Shown in pieces: positions 51,470 to 62,185 of a stretch of 64,000 bases of DNA; positions within the stretch are counted from its first letter, which is position 1; every line of letters begins with the position of its first letter. This stretch comes from Diphasiastrum complanatum (taxonomy: Eukaryota; Streptophyta; Lycopodiopsida; Lycopodiales; Lycopodiaceae), in contig CM055104.1 of the NCBI GenBank assembly GCA_029204225.1, positions 41,829,187 to 41,893,186 of the forward strand. The letters run 5' to 3'. The notes beneath the pieces are model-generated. The model was not told where the DNA came from and did not search any database. It saw only the letters and a program-made list of their open reading frames with translations. The position numbers and the translations under genes were made by a program.

Positions 51470-52697
51470 GGCGCCTAAACGGCGCCCGGTTGCTGTCTCG
51501 CCCCGCTCTCCACCATCACGCTCCCTCTCCCCCCTGTCAGCCCGCTGATATGGCCTCAGTCCCGCTACCTGCTGGCTCAGCCGCCTGTCAGCCCGCTGGT
51601 ACGGTCCTGCTACTTGCTGGCTCACCCGATGCCACCTGTCAGCCCGCTGGTATGGATGAGCTGGTTGCGCTGCCTGCTGGTTTGCTTGCTGGTACGGATG
51701 CTATCCCGCAGCCTGCCAATCATTGTCCCACAGTCCTGCTGATGCCTGTTGCCATTTGTACGGATGCTGCCACGGCTTCACAGCCCGCCAGCCAGCCCAA
51801 CAGTCCACAGTCCCGCTGCCAGCTGCCTCCAGTATGGGTGCTGTTTTGGCCACTCCCTCCGGGCTTCCCGGACTTGGGAGCGGTCCGGGGGCGAGCATTA
51901 CAGTTGGGTCTTTGGAACTGCAATGGTATTCACTCTTCAGCCACGGCTGGTGATTTCAGAGTCTTTTGTGATACCAGAGACATTCTACTATTTACGAAAA
52001 CACATGAGAGTCCGGGGAGAGGACTTCTCGATGTTGAGGGTTTTTGTTGGATATCGGCGTACAGGACAATGATGAGGGCCTCTACAAGCTGTGGGTCAAG
52101 AGGAGTTGCATGTCTCTTTAGGGACCATCTTCAGCCTTGGGTCGAGCTCCTGTACACGGATGAGCGTCCTTGCTATATTTGGATTGGATTGGACCATACA
52201 CTGATGGCGCTTGATCAGGATATATTTATGGCCATTTGCTACTTTCCTCTATAAACATCATCGTTCACTCAGGATGAGGAGTCATGTTCCATGGACATTT
52301 CATCGGACATTGTCAGATACGTAGAGCGAGGATACATCCTTCTAGCCGGGGATTTTAATGCCAGGATTGGGTCCATGCAAACGAAGTTTCATAGTGCCAC
52401 AGATGATCCACATCGGATACATGCGTTAGATTGGGATGGTCTCGGTCTTCGGCGTCAGTCCGCAGATGCAGATGGTCCGATTACATCTTTTGGGGAGCAG
52501 TTACTCCAGTTACGCGAACCAAATGGATTGGCCATTTTTAATGGCACGCTTCAGTTGCCAGGCTCAGGAACTATACTTGCTTCCCGGATAGTGGAGGACA
52601 CAGTGTTGTTGACTACTTCATGGGATCACCGTCTCTCCTTTCCTCTATTTCATCTCTCTCTGTTCATCGTACTACTCTCTCTGATCACTCATACCTA

Positions 52698-52700
<3 letters not shown>
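51468..52700 (+). mobile_element. LINE copy 1 (5' part with endonuclease)
   Basis: Starts ATGGCGCCTAAACGGCGC directly after (CT)n. A GC-rich region (51,530-51,830) with degenerate TGTCAGCCCGCTGGTACGG repeats follows, in place of the ORF1 seen in copy 4. The AP-type endonuclease of ORF2 spans 51,860-52,620: LGLWNCNGIHS, TKTHE, and the catalytic LLAGDFNARIG at 52,336-52,368. One TAA (52,252) interrupts it. The match to copy 4 breaks at 52,700, where the sequence enters another (CT)n array. Confidence 0.8.

Positions 52701-52761
<61 letters not shown>
52701..52761. repeat. (CT)n array joining LINE copies 1 and 2
   Basis: 61 bp of CT. The left flank (CATACCTATCACTCTC) continues differently in copy 4 (CACTCTCGATAGG), so the array marks a junction between two elements. 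Confidence 0.97.
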
Positions 52762-52767
<6 letters not shown>

Positions 52768-53953
52768 GGCTGCTGGCCCAGCTCCATCGCGCTGGTGGCC
52801 GCCTGATCCATGTTGCTGCTGGCACCTGCTCCTTGCGCCCTCCATCGCGGCTGCTAGCGCCCTCCATCGCCCTTCCTCTTTGAGCCTGTTCATCGCTGAT
52901 GGTGTCTAGCTAGCCATCCTTGCTTGCCTATCCTTCAAATCTGCAAAATGCCTCGTCGAAAAGGGGTTATTCCTGATCCATCTTCTGTTTCCATCATTGC
53001 CTGAACCTCACAAACAGATCCAACTTCAACTTCCCCTTCTACTTCTATGCCCGTTGCAATTCCTATCTCTCCATCAAATCCTATTACCAACAATGAAACT
53101 ACTGTAGCTATTCCCTTGACTCCAAACACTCCAGACTCTCTAGAAGCACCTGCTTCTCTCCCCACATATACCATAGTCCGTCTTCTTCGTGAAGATCAAC
53201 TTCGTCTATTTGAATACCTTAACAATCATAGAGAGAAACTTGCTTCCCATGATTCTCTACTTCTCGCTGTGCAATCGCACCTTCAGCAGCTAGACACTTC
53301 CATTGAAGCACTCAAGAAGGAAGTTGCAGTTATCAAAAGTGAAAATTCTTCCCAAATCGCTACTTCAGAAAAGATTCAGCAGCTCGAAAATCAGGTGGAA
53401 CAGCACCATACGGCTGTCCAATCATGGGCAGATGTACTTAAAGGTTCATCTACAACTATCTCTCCACTTTCGCCATCACCTTCGTTTATCTCAGCCACGT
53501 TCAACGAGGGCCGTCTGCGAGAACACAAAGCTCTCAATGTCCGTGTTAGAGGTATCTCGAACTCCCAAAATGCTGTTGAAGAAGCTGAAAAGTTTTTGGA
53601 AGGAAATCTTCAGCACCATAGCAAAGGTATGGAAACTTCTTGGCGACCTAAGAAGGACCTAGATAACACTTTGACAACATACCTGACGACAGAGGAGAGC
53701 GGCATATCCAGTGGTACCATCACAGCATACCATACACACTTTCTTCCAGGTTGCTGGACATCATAATGTATCATACCAGGCCGATGGACCCTGACTGGGC
53801 CAGGCAAATTTTTCATACAGCTTATATATAGCATTTGTTTGCAGTTATTATTTCTTTTGGATTATCGAGCTTTAAGCTCCTATGTTTTCACACTTGACAT
53901 GTACCTTTTCTTAGTCCTATGTACCTTAGGGTATCCCAAAGGCCATTAATAAA

Positions 53954-53955
<2 letters not shown>
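52762..53955 (+). mobile_element. LINE copy 2 (ORF1 fused to 3' end by internal deletion)
   Basis: A GC-rich leader (CCATCGCGGCTGCTGG...) precedes ORF1 from ATG 52,948. ORF1 has a basic start (MPRRKG), a TGA at 53,002, a Pro/Ser/Thr linker, a long coiled coil (53,210-53,420) and an RNA-binding start (HKALNVRVRGI). At about 53,667 the sequence jumps to the last ~270 bp of the element, including the ORF2 C-terminus (DDRGERHIQWYHHSIPY) and 3' UTR. About 3 kb including EN and RT is missing relative to copy 4. It ends CCATTAATAAAGTT then (CT)n. Confidence 0.8.

Positions 53956-54030
<75 letters not shown>
53956..54030. repeat. (CT)n tail of LINE copy 2
   Basis: 75 bp of CT, directly continuous with AATAAAGTT and followed by the 5' end of LINE copy 3. 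Confidence 0.97.
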
Positions 54031-54032
<2 letters not shown>

Positions 54033-54075
54033 CGCCTAAACGGCGCTCGGTTGCTGTCTCGCCTTGCTACACTCC

Positions 54076-54078
<3 letters not shown>
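54031..54078 (+). mobile_element. LINE copy 3 (48-bp 5' fragment)
   Basis: GGCGCCTAAACGGCGCTCGG through GCTACACTCCGAT, nearly identical to the start of copy 4, then (CT)n. Confidence 0.8.

Positions 54079-54134
<56 letters not shown>
54079..54134. repeat. (CT)n array between LINE copies 3 and 4
   Basis: 56 bp of CT. Confidence 0.97.
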
Positions 54135-54136
<2 letters not shown>

Positions 54137-54867
54137 CGCCTAAACGGCGCTCGGTTGCTGTCTCGCCCCGCTACACTCTGAGGCAGTCTTTTGAACATTA
54201 TGTCCTATCCTACATTGAACAACTCAACCAAGAATCTAGCTTCCTAAGGCAGGAGATTCGACAAATGCAGGTCACCATTCACACTATGGCTATGGAAAAA
54301 GGTGCAATGGCAGTCCGGATCACCACTTTGGAAGAGGCTTTGCGACGAGAGGGACCGGACAGCACAACTATCCAAGATTTTGAGGCAAAGATCGAACAAC
54401 ATAAGGCTGAGACCAAAACTTGGGCTTCACTCTTCAAGAAACGAGAATGCGGACACACCTACATTGAATACCGTTATTTCAGCCAACATATCAGAAGAAA
54501 AGATGAGAGAATATAAAGCTATGAACATTCGGGTACGTGGTATTGAGGACACTACTGCTCCCATGACCGAGGCAGCCCACTTTCTCTCTACCGTACTAAC
54601 CCATCACTCTTATGGTTTGGAACGAGCATGGAGAATGAAAAGGGATCCTTCTACACTCATTGTACGGTTTACTAATTTGGATGATTGGCAGCCCTCAAAC
54701 TACGGGCTAAGTTACGAGGTACACATATCTTTATGGATGATGATCTCACGTCTATGCAAGTGACGGAAAGGAAGAGGGTTTTCAGTGAAGCCAAAGGATT
54801 TGGTAAAAGGGTGATTTTTCGGGAGGGCAAGGCTGGATACATCGACTCACCACCACTTGAGAAATAG
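54133..54867 (+). pseudogene. LINE ORF1 (coiled coil and RNA-binding domain), frameshifted
   Basis: Begins at the APKRRS basic start. The ATG expected from copy 1 is replaced by CTG contributed by the CT array. A coiled coil (SFEHYVLSYIEQLNQESSFL, then heptads to ~54,410) is followed after a frameshift near 54,445 by an RRM-like RNA-binding domain (EYKAMNIRVRGIED) and, after another near 54,700, a C-terminal domain (KLRGTHIFMDDDLTSMQ; EGKAGYIDSPP). This is the order typical of LINE ORF1 proteins that coat element RNA. Confidence 0.75.
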
Positions 54868-57662
54868 GGAATGGGGCTTCCCGGACTTGGGAGCGGTCCG
54901 GGGTCGAGCATTATAGTTGGGTCTTTGGAACTGCAATGGTATTCACTCTTGAGCCACGGCAGGTGATTTCAGAGTCTTTTGTGATACCAGAGACATTCTA
55001 CTATTTACGAAAACACATGAGAGTCCTGGGAGAGGACTTCTCGATGTTGAGGGTTTTTGTTGGATATCGGCGTACAGGACGATGATGAGGGTCTCTACAA
55101 GCTGTGGGTCAAGAGGAGTTGCATGTCTCTTTAGGGACCATGTTCAGCCTTGGGTCGAGCTCCTGTACATGGATGAGCGTGCTTGCTAGATTAGATTGGA
55201 CCATACATTGATGGCGCTTGATCAGGATATATGTATGGCCATTTGCTACTTTCCTCTATAAACATCATCATTCACTCAGGATGAGGAGTCACCTTTCATG
55301 GACATTTCATCGGACATTGTCAGATACGTAGAGCGAGGATACATCCTTCTAGCCGGGGTTCGCAGATGCAGATGGTCCGATTACATCTTTTGGGGAGCAG
55401 TTACTCCAGTTACGCGAAGCAAATGGATTGGCCATTTTTAATGGCACGCTTCAGTTGCCAGGCTCAGGAACTATACTTGCTTCCCGGATAGTGGAGGACA
55501 CAGTGTTGTTGACTACTTCATGGGATCACCGTCTCTCCTTTCCTCTATTTCATCTCTCTCTCTGTTCATCGTACTACTCTCTCTGATCACTCATACCTAT
55601 CACTCTCGATAGGTCGCCTCCCCATCAATGACCGCACATACTCCTATCTCACCTCACATTGTGAAACCGCTATATCGCTACACCCCATGTAACACACCAC
55701 TCTACAGGGAAGTCCTGTCTGATTTACTTATACATTTCCCTAAAGTATGCTCCTGACATCCTCTCACCCTTTGTCTCCACTCTCTTTAACCGCGCTGCCA
55801 CTTCCGTTTTCCCTTCCTCATGATCCACCAACCTGATCCATCCTATTCGCAAAGGCAGTGATCCTATGAAGGTTGACAACTACTGTACTATTATGATCAA
55901 CCACCTCTTTGCCAAAATCTATGGTTCTATTCTACAGTCGGAGACCAGTGTAGAGATGGACATCAGATCGCTTAATGCTATTGGACAGGCAGGTTTCAGA
56001 CCAGGATACACTACCACAGATCATATCTTCACTCTGAGATCCATTATAGAGGAGGCTAGGCCAAGAGAGCGTGTATATTGCTGCTTTGTGGACTTCCGCA
56101 AGGCTTTTGATCCAGTGCCTAGACATCTACTGATACAACGGCTTTGGGATCGAGGATTTCAGGAGGATACCATACGGGCAGTGGTGTCATTATACAGGTG
56201 GGTTATTGGTTGGGTTCGACTATCAGGAGTCCTATCACTCGAGGTTAAGAGTAACATTGGGGTTAAGTAGGGATGTCTCATCTACACTCTTTGGACTATA
56301 CATTGATGAGCTGGAGCAATACAACGAGATGGAGGGGAGGGCTGCACATTAGGAGCCCTTATCATTGCTATCTTGTTATATCCGATGATGTCGTTTTACT
56401 CTCGAGGACCAGAGAGGGTTTACAGAGGCACCTGGATGCTCTTTTTTCTTTTTGTACACGGTGGGGCTTGTCAGTGAATATAGCCAAGACCAAGGTCATG
56501 GTATTCGACACATTTAGATCTTTCATGATGTGACAGGAGCTCCTATGGGATGGCCATATCTTGGAGGTTGTTGACTCATACACACACCTAGGTGTTCTAT
56601 TTTCCGGTCCTACATTTAGCATGCAACAGGCAGCCGCTTCACGAGTACGGAAGGGCTATGCCTTGCTGGTAGATTTGGAGCAGTTTTGTTCTCGTTCACA
56701 CATCAAAGACGCATCTAATGAGTGCCGACTTTTCGATACTATGGTGGTTCCCTTTGCTATGTATGCCGCCAAGATATGGAGTACGAGTTTGACAGTTACT
56801 GAGCGGGCACATATCTCATGCCTACAGGTCCAGATGTTATCCAGGATGATACGAGCCAAGCCTTCAGTGCCACATCAAATTATATTGGCAGAGTTTGCGG
56901 TTCCTCCTATCGTGGTTGAGGCCCTTTTTCATATTGTTACATTTATACAGAGGCTAGATGACTTTCAGGATGGAGACACACGCTATGTTGTCGTTGCCTT
57001 ATCCTCTTCATGACGCCTACACTCAACGGGACATTTATTCTCATGGTATTCACTATTGTTTGTTCAGGGAGCACCCAGTCACACTCTCTACTTTGATATC
57101 CTACGAGGATTCTAGATGTGTATCTACTATCTTTGATGATCCGGGAGATGTCCGACATGCGGATGGGGAGACTTTCTATACATACGCCATCCTTGGTCCA
57201 GCTGAGCATTAGGGTGTACATATCTCGCCAACGTCTGAGATTCGAGGTGAACAATGATTCGGAGGGAGAGGCTGAGATTCCTGATGTTTCTAGACTCTGG
57301 CAGCAGAGACAGTGTCGACACCCAGATAGAGAGCCCGCTATCAGAGCATAATCTAGAGGTTTACGACAATGAACACTTTGACAACATAACTGACGACAGA
57401 GGAGAGCGGCATATCCAGTGGTACCATCACAGCATACCATATACACTTTCTTCTAGGTTGCTAGACATCATGATGTATCATACCAGGCCGATGGACCTTG
57501 ACTGGGCTAGGCAAATTTTTCATACAACTTATATATAGCTTTTGTTTGCAGTTATTAGTTCTGTTGGATTATCGAGCTTTAAGCTCCTATGTTTTCACAC
57601 TTGACATGTACCTTTTCTTAGTCCTATGTACCTTAGGGTATCCCAAAGGCCATTAATAAAGT

Positions 57663-57665
<3 letters not shown>
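54135..57665 (+). mobile_element. LINE copy 4 (nearly full length, 3.5 kb)
   Basis: Flanked by (CT)n on both sides. Contains ORF1 (54,133-54,867), ORF2 endonuclease (54,874-55,610, with a ~107-bp deletion at ~55,358 that removes GDFN), reverse transcriptase (~55,700-57,000), the C-terminal part of ORF2 ending at TAG 57,536-57,538, and a ~127-bp 3' UTR ending CCATTAATAAAGTT. No poly(A) tail. Several stops and frameshifts make it inactive. Confidence 0.88.
55700..57538 (+). pseudogene. LINE ORF2 reverse transcriptase and C-terminal part
   Basis: RT blocks: GQAGFRPGYTTTDHIFTLRS and CCFVDFRKAFDPVP (about 56,085-56,120), a GVKQGC-like block with TAG in place of Gln at 56,268-56,270, and VISDDVVLLSR at ~56,375-56,407 where YADD or FADD is usual. 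Then come LSVNIAKTKVMVF and the thumb/C-terminal region with YTHLGVLFSG. The aspartates are kept. Frameshifts occur near 56,265 and 56,360 and a TGA at ~56,531. The GLQRHLDALFSFC..WGLSVN style is nearer CR1/Jockey/R1-like groups than typical plant L1; this is a judgement from memory of family patterns. Confidence 0.8.

Positions 57666-57733
<68 letters not shown>
57666..57733. repeat. (CT)n tail of LINE copy 4
   Basis: 68 bp of CT continuous with AATAAAGTTCTT. Confidence 0.97.
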
Positions 57734-57734
<1 letters not shown>

Positions 57735-58367
57735 AAGAAGCTCACAGGACCTTGTGTGCATAAATCAGTCCTGTTCAAGACCAGTTTCATTCGGGTTTTC
57801 TTTTAGAAAACCTTTTTGATCAGCCAAAATCCAATTTGAATCTAATCGGATAGTTTCTAACCGGTGCTTTGTTGGTCCGAATGCCATTTGATGAAACATT
57901 GATGCTTTCAACATATGCATTATGAAGTTTATATCTTTTCCCATTTATATCAGTTACAATTTCGCATTTACATTCAATACTCATCTATATGCCCATGCCC
58001 ACAGAGTGTGGAAGAGTTTAGGACATTCTTACATTATGTTACATTATTGGAACTAATACTGGTACCTTAAACAATACTTAATTAATAAACCCATTAATCA
58101 AGTATTGGGGATGTCTTCTTAGAAGTTCCCTTAAGGTACTCCAAACTAGTATAAATAGGATATGTACTAGTCATTGTGCAACTAGTGAGTTTGATATCTA
58201 TCCGTCTTTTTAGGAGATACTTAGTAGTGTTCCTTCATACGACTTGCACACTTGTGTTACATTGGTTGTATGTTGTTTGTTGTAGGATAATTTTATATGA
58301 TCAATGGTCTATTGTGTATTGTTTTTCATATAGGCCTTATCGGTGATGTGTATGATGCTTCCTTGAG
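57734..58367. other. Intron segment without recognised features
   Basis: AT-rich sequence between the LINE tail and the chromovirus fragment; no gene seen. Confidence 0.3.
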
Positions 58368-58640
58368 TTACGTCCTTGCTTGTCTTTCATACTTTATGCT
58401 GAAGAATCTACTTGAGTTTTGTACATTTTTATGCACAATCTTTGGATTGATGTTCAATAATGGGCTCTTGAGGAATTGCCCTATAGATTGGTTAAGGAGA
58501 TTGACATGAAATGCGTCGTGCATTTTCCATCTTGGAGGAAGCGCCAACTTGTATACTATTTGATTGATGACCTTCATAATTTTAAAAGGTCCCTAATACC
58601 TCAATGACAACTCCGGAATAAAGTGCATATTCTTGTCCTT
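58368..58640 (-). pseudogene. Gypsy (chromovirus-like) integrase C-terminal fragment
   Basis: On the minus strand LRY, a TAG, GPFKIMKVINQIVYKLALPP and then RWKMHDAFHVNLLNQ match the conserved GPF.I........Y.L.LP..W.IH..FHVS.L end of plant chromovirus integrases. Confidence 0.75.
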
Positions 58641-58654
58641 TTGTAGTTTTACTT

Positions 58655-58800
58655 TTGCAAGTTAGGGTCTTACTATGTCGACATCACAAACTTGTTCAAT
58701 TTTTTCTGCAATGGAATGGTCATCCTCTTGATGAAGTGATGTGGGAGTCTCTAGATGTGTTTGTGCACACTCCACTATTACATGAGCAGGCTTGTGCTTG
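58655..58800 (+). pseudogene. Gypsy chromodomain-like fragment
   Basis: On the plus strand KLVQFFLQWNGHPLDEVMWE matches the chromodomain pattern (..LV.W.G.P..EATWE) that normally follows the integrase end. It lies opposite in strand to that fragment, so the two were rearranged. Confidence 0.55.
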
Positions 58801-60652
58801 TCATGTTCGAGATCACGTGACTATTTTGTTTTTGATTCGCCTCTTACTATTCATGATCCCTATGTTGTTGTTGATGCTCCTGATGATCTTTTTCCTACTT
58901 CAAATATCTTTGAACTTCATATTGATGACACACATGATCCTCTACCTGCACCACTGATGACCTACTGAAGTTTTTCCTTTTATTGCTAGCATGCAATAAG
59001 ATTGTGTGTGAAAAAATATAAGCACAAAGCTTCATGGTACCACAGTGGCTTGTTTCACAGTTGTAGGGGATTTGGCTTTTGGACTAACACTACTAGCACA
59101 AAATTATAACCCACGAAAGAACAGGACAAACAATGGTACAAAAATAGCCTTGGTAGCTAAATTTTTAAAGCCCACATTGAGGGAAATTCTAAAAAAAGGG
59201 GGAGTCTTATAGATGTACATTGCAGGTCATGTTATGGCACATGAGTACCCACAACTTTCAAGGGTCTCATAACAGGCCTAATTTGCTATTTTAAAACCCC
59301 CTTCATCTAGATAAGACTGTTCCAGTAGATAGGGCTAAATGCACTAATTTGGTAGGAGGTTGCATTTGGAACTTTGAGGATTCTTTCCATTTCAGTATAA
59401 GTAGGAGTCAGGGATTCACCATTTGTCATATTAGCTGTCCTGAGCTTCTTGTCTGGGAGTTTCTACGTTATTTGGAGATCTTAGTTGGAGATTTGCTTGG
59501 GCTATCGGCAACCATCGTTATTCATCAAGTATTCTTTGTCGGAGATTGCTTTGTGAATGCTATTTGTTGTTTTATGCTTTCATTGGTACCGATATCTGTG
59601 ATTAGGTTCATAAAAAAAGGTCACAACAACTCGATCAAGGGATAGGGCGATGAAGGGAGAGAGGGGGCCCAGGGCAATTGTGATATTGAAGCATAGCATC
59701 CTGAGCCTTGAACCAGGGTTTCTCTTTGAGTTTTGGAGTTGTGGATCCATTACCTGCTCTTTTGATCTTGTCTTAGGTCCTCGGGGCTTGAAAATAATAG
59801 TTCCAAATATGAACATTACAAACAATTTTAAGTCATCCATGTCAAAATTGCATTTGATACTGTAGCCTTCAAATGTGTTCACTTGTTACAATCTTTCGGG
59901 TATTGCTCTTTCTCTATAAATGCTTCTTTTAAGGTGATTCAGCTGGATTTATGTTCATATGATACCAAAGCTCAGATTTCCTTGGCTATCTGTTTGCTGT
60001 GTGCATTGGTGTGTGGTGCTGAGTTCTTTTGCAAGAGTATTTGTAGGTCTTGTAGTAGTTATAAAGAGGAGATTTCTGGTTATCTAAAGCTCAATTAATG
60101 GTAAAGACTTAGATTCAATCTTACTCTAAGAGGAATTCTAAGATCAATTAAGGTTGGATGACTAATTAACAATCTTGGTTCATAAAAGTCTCTAAACAGT
60201 TATGTTTCTCTTCTGTAAAGCAAGATGACGTGTGGGCATCCAGTTTGGCAGATGATTTTCTTTGCCATCTAGAGCTGGATGAATGGTGAAGATTTACATT
60301 CAATTCACTTCTAAGGACTTTTTCTTTTTATTTAGAGTTGCATGAGTGCAGCAAAATCCTGGTTCTTAAGGTGGCTTGTGTAAGTCTTGAAACAGTGGTA
60401 TCTCTCTCGTTACAAGATAAAAGTTCAAGTGGATCAAAGCATCTCTCTTCTCCATTGTGTTCTATTGTTTTCACCTGAAAGCATTAGAAAGTTGTGGATT
60501 GTGCTCTTTGACAGTTTCCTTATCTAAGTATATGCAGTGATTCTGTTTGAGTAGGGTTTGAGTACCTGAAATTAAGATGCATGATTTAAATACTTTACAT
60601 TCCTGCCGCAAAATGTCCAGAGTTTGAAGTGCATTTTGCTTTTGGTTTTCAG
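58801..60652. other. Intron segment without recognised features
   Basis: No repeat or domain recognised; ends in the branch-site region and acceptor TTTTCAG. Confidence 0.3.
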
Positions 60653-61192
60653 TTTGATATTTGTGGTGATGCCTCTGGGCTATTGGCTGCCCACCCTGTG
60701 ACGCCCTTGATCTCCTTGCACCATCTTGATGCTATTTATCCAGTCTTCCCTAATATGAGCCGAGTGCAAGCCCTTGAGCACCTGAACAAAGCCATCCAGG
60801 TAGACCATGGTGGGATCTTTCAACAATCAATCTGTTATGACAAGCTGAAGAAGTTGTCTTTTTCAGTTTCATGGGGATATGTTGTGCAAGTAGCTAGGGG
60901 CATCGTACTCCCTCAAGAGTTTGAAGTACCTACAAGAACTTTCACGAGTTGGCATAGGAAAAATGATGAGGTTAGTTATGCATTTAACACACGCTCTGCT
61001 GCCAAAGATTCCTGCAAGCAGCCAGTCCTCTTCTACATGCAAGATGTGTTTTCTGGAGCAGATGGGCTAAGTACAAGTAATTATACAAAGGAAGTTAGGA
61101 AACGAGCCAACTGTCAATGGACAATGCCATCTCCAGATGCTCTACACTGGATACACGTGGTGAAGGCGAAAGCTAGAAACACTTGGTATAAG
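60653..61192 (+). CDS. DUF604/Fringe-like glycosyltransferase, exon 2
   Basis: 180 codons (residues 291-470), phase 0 at both ends. FDICGDASGLLAAHPVTPLI directly continues GFHQ of exon 1, as in homologues. HHLDAIYPVFPNMSR, QQSICYD, FSVSWGYVVQVARGI and AFNTR are DUF604 hallmarks, with conserved Cys residues. Donor is AAG|GTTTGG. No stops or frameshifts. Confidence 0.92.
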
Positions 61193-62089
61193 GTTTGGAG
61201 CTCCTGCTTTCATTTTTTCACATGTGGTCTCTTGCCAAATACACTCTAGGTACTTAACAACATGTTGAATACTGTGCCCATTCTTGTCAGTACCTTCTCA
61301 GTTAGTTGTTGGAAGAAGTTTAGTTTGCATCTGAAATTGTTCAGTTAAATGCTCCCACATATTGTGAGAAACTTTCAATGATCAAAGTTTTATGAGTTTT
61401 GTCTGTTTAGCTACGAGTGTGTTTCAAACCCTGTGAGATAACAGTGTATTCAAGTCCACTAACCTGCACCGTTTTTATCCTTGGTAATTCAAGAGCTTTA
61501 TTAATGGCCGTGTCTGGCATGCTTTTAAATTTTGTATCAAGCATGTTCTTTCCCAATGTTTCTTGCACTCTTCTCATTGATGGACTTTTTCTTTGTCATT
61601 TTATCTGCAAACGGTATAAATCTGATCAGCTACAAAATGTATAAAGTGAACTTTAAACTATGTGAGCAAGCAAGATTACTAAACTTCAATCTTGTGCCTT
61701 CCATTTTCATAAGGGAGCTATGATTCATCTAAAGTTCCACTGTTTAGGTCGAACACAATTCACTCTCTCCAATTCGTGAAAAAGTTCTTTATCTTCTGAA
61801 AGCAAAGTTTTCCCTTGAACTACTGTGATTTTGAAAGGCAAATTAAGGATGCTTGTGTACAAAACTACCTGATATGGATCATGGATGTAAAAGTTGATGT
61901 GGAAGGTTCTAGTTGCTACATAATTTAGATGATAACCAATCTTGACGCTGATTGTTGCTCAAGTGTTTCTACCAAAGTTGAGAAAACTATAAGGAATTGC
62001 CTTCTTGTAGCATCTTTCATGTTATATTGTTATTTCTACATTTCTTTGTCTATTATCTAAGTCATAATCTCCTATTTGGAACTGTTCAG
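61193..62089 (+). other. Intron 2 of DUF604 gene, 897 bp
   Basis: GTTTGG...TGTTCAG; AT-rich and without recognisable inserted elements. Confidence 0.88.
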
Positions 62090-62185
62090 GCACCACGCAG
62101 GCAGTGCTGTAATATAGTTGACTCTGAGCATCATTATGCACACATTGAAATTGGAAGCTGCAGAGAAGGTGAAATCATTGCATAA
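62090..62185 (+). CDS. DUF604/Fringe-like glycosyltransferase, exon 3
   Basis: 31 codons and TAA. APRRQCCNIV and GSCREGEIIA match the usual C-terminus (R..CC...; ...C..GE) of the family. The complete protein is about 501 residues, the normal family length, so the gene appears intact. Confidence 0.9.
   Translation, partial: APRRQCCNIVDSEHHYAHIEIGSCREGEIIA

Larger units (their letters stand above)
44823..60652 (+). other. Intron 1 of DUF604 gene, 15,830 bp
   Basis: Begins GTACCA and ends TTTTCAG; the flanking exons join in frame. It is filled with transposon remnants (hAT-like, LINE cluster, chromovirus fragment) and (AG/CT)n arrays. All cited positions 44,823-60,652 in this list are intronic. 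Confidence 0.88.

Noticed and set aside
51401..51923. Minus-strand proline/arginine-rich ORFs in the GC-rich LINE leader
   Set aside because: They arise from composition; the plus strand carries the LINE endonuclease directly downstream.
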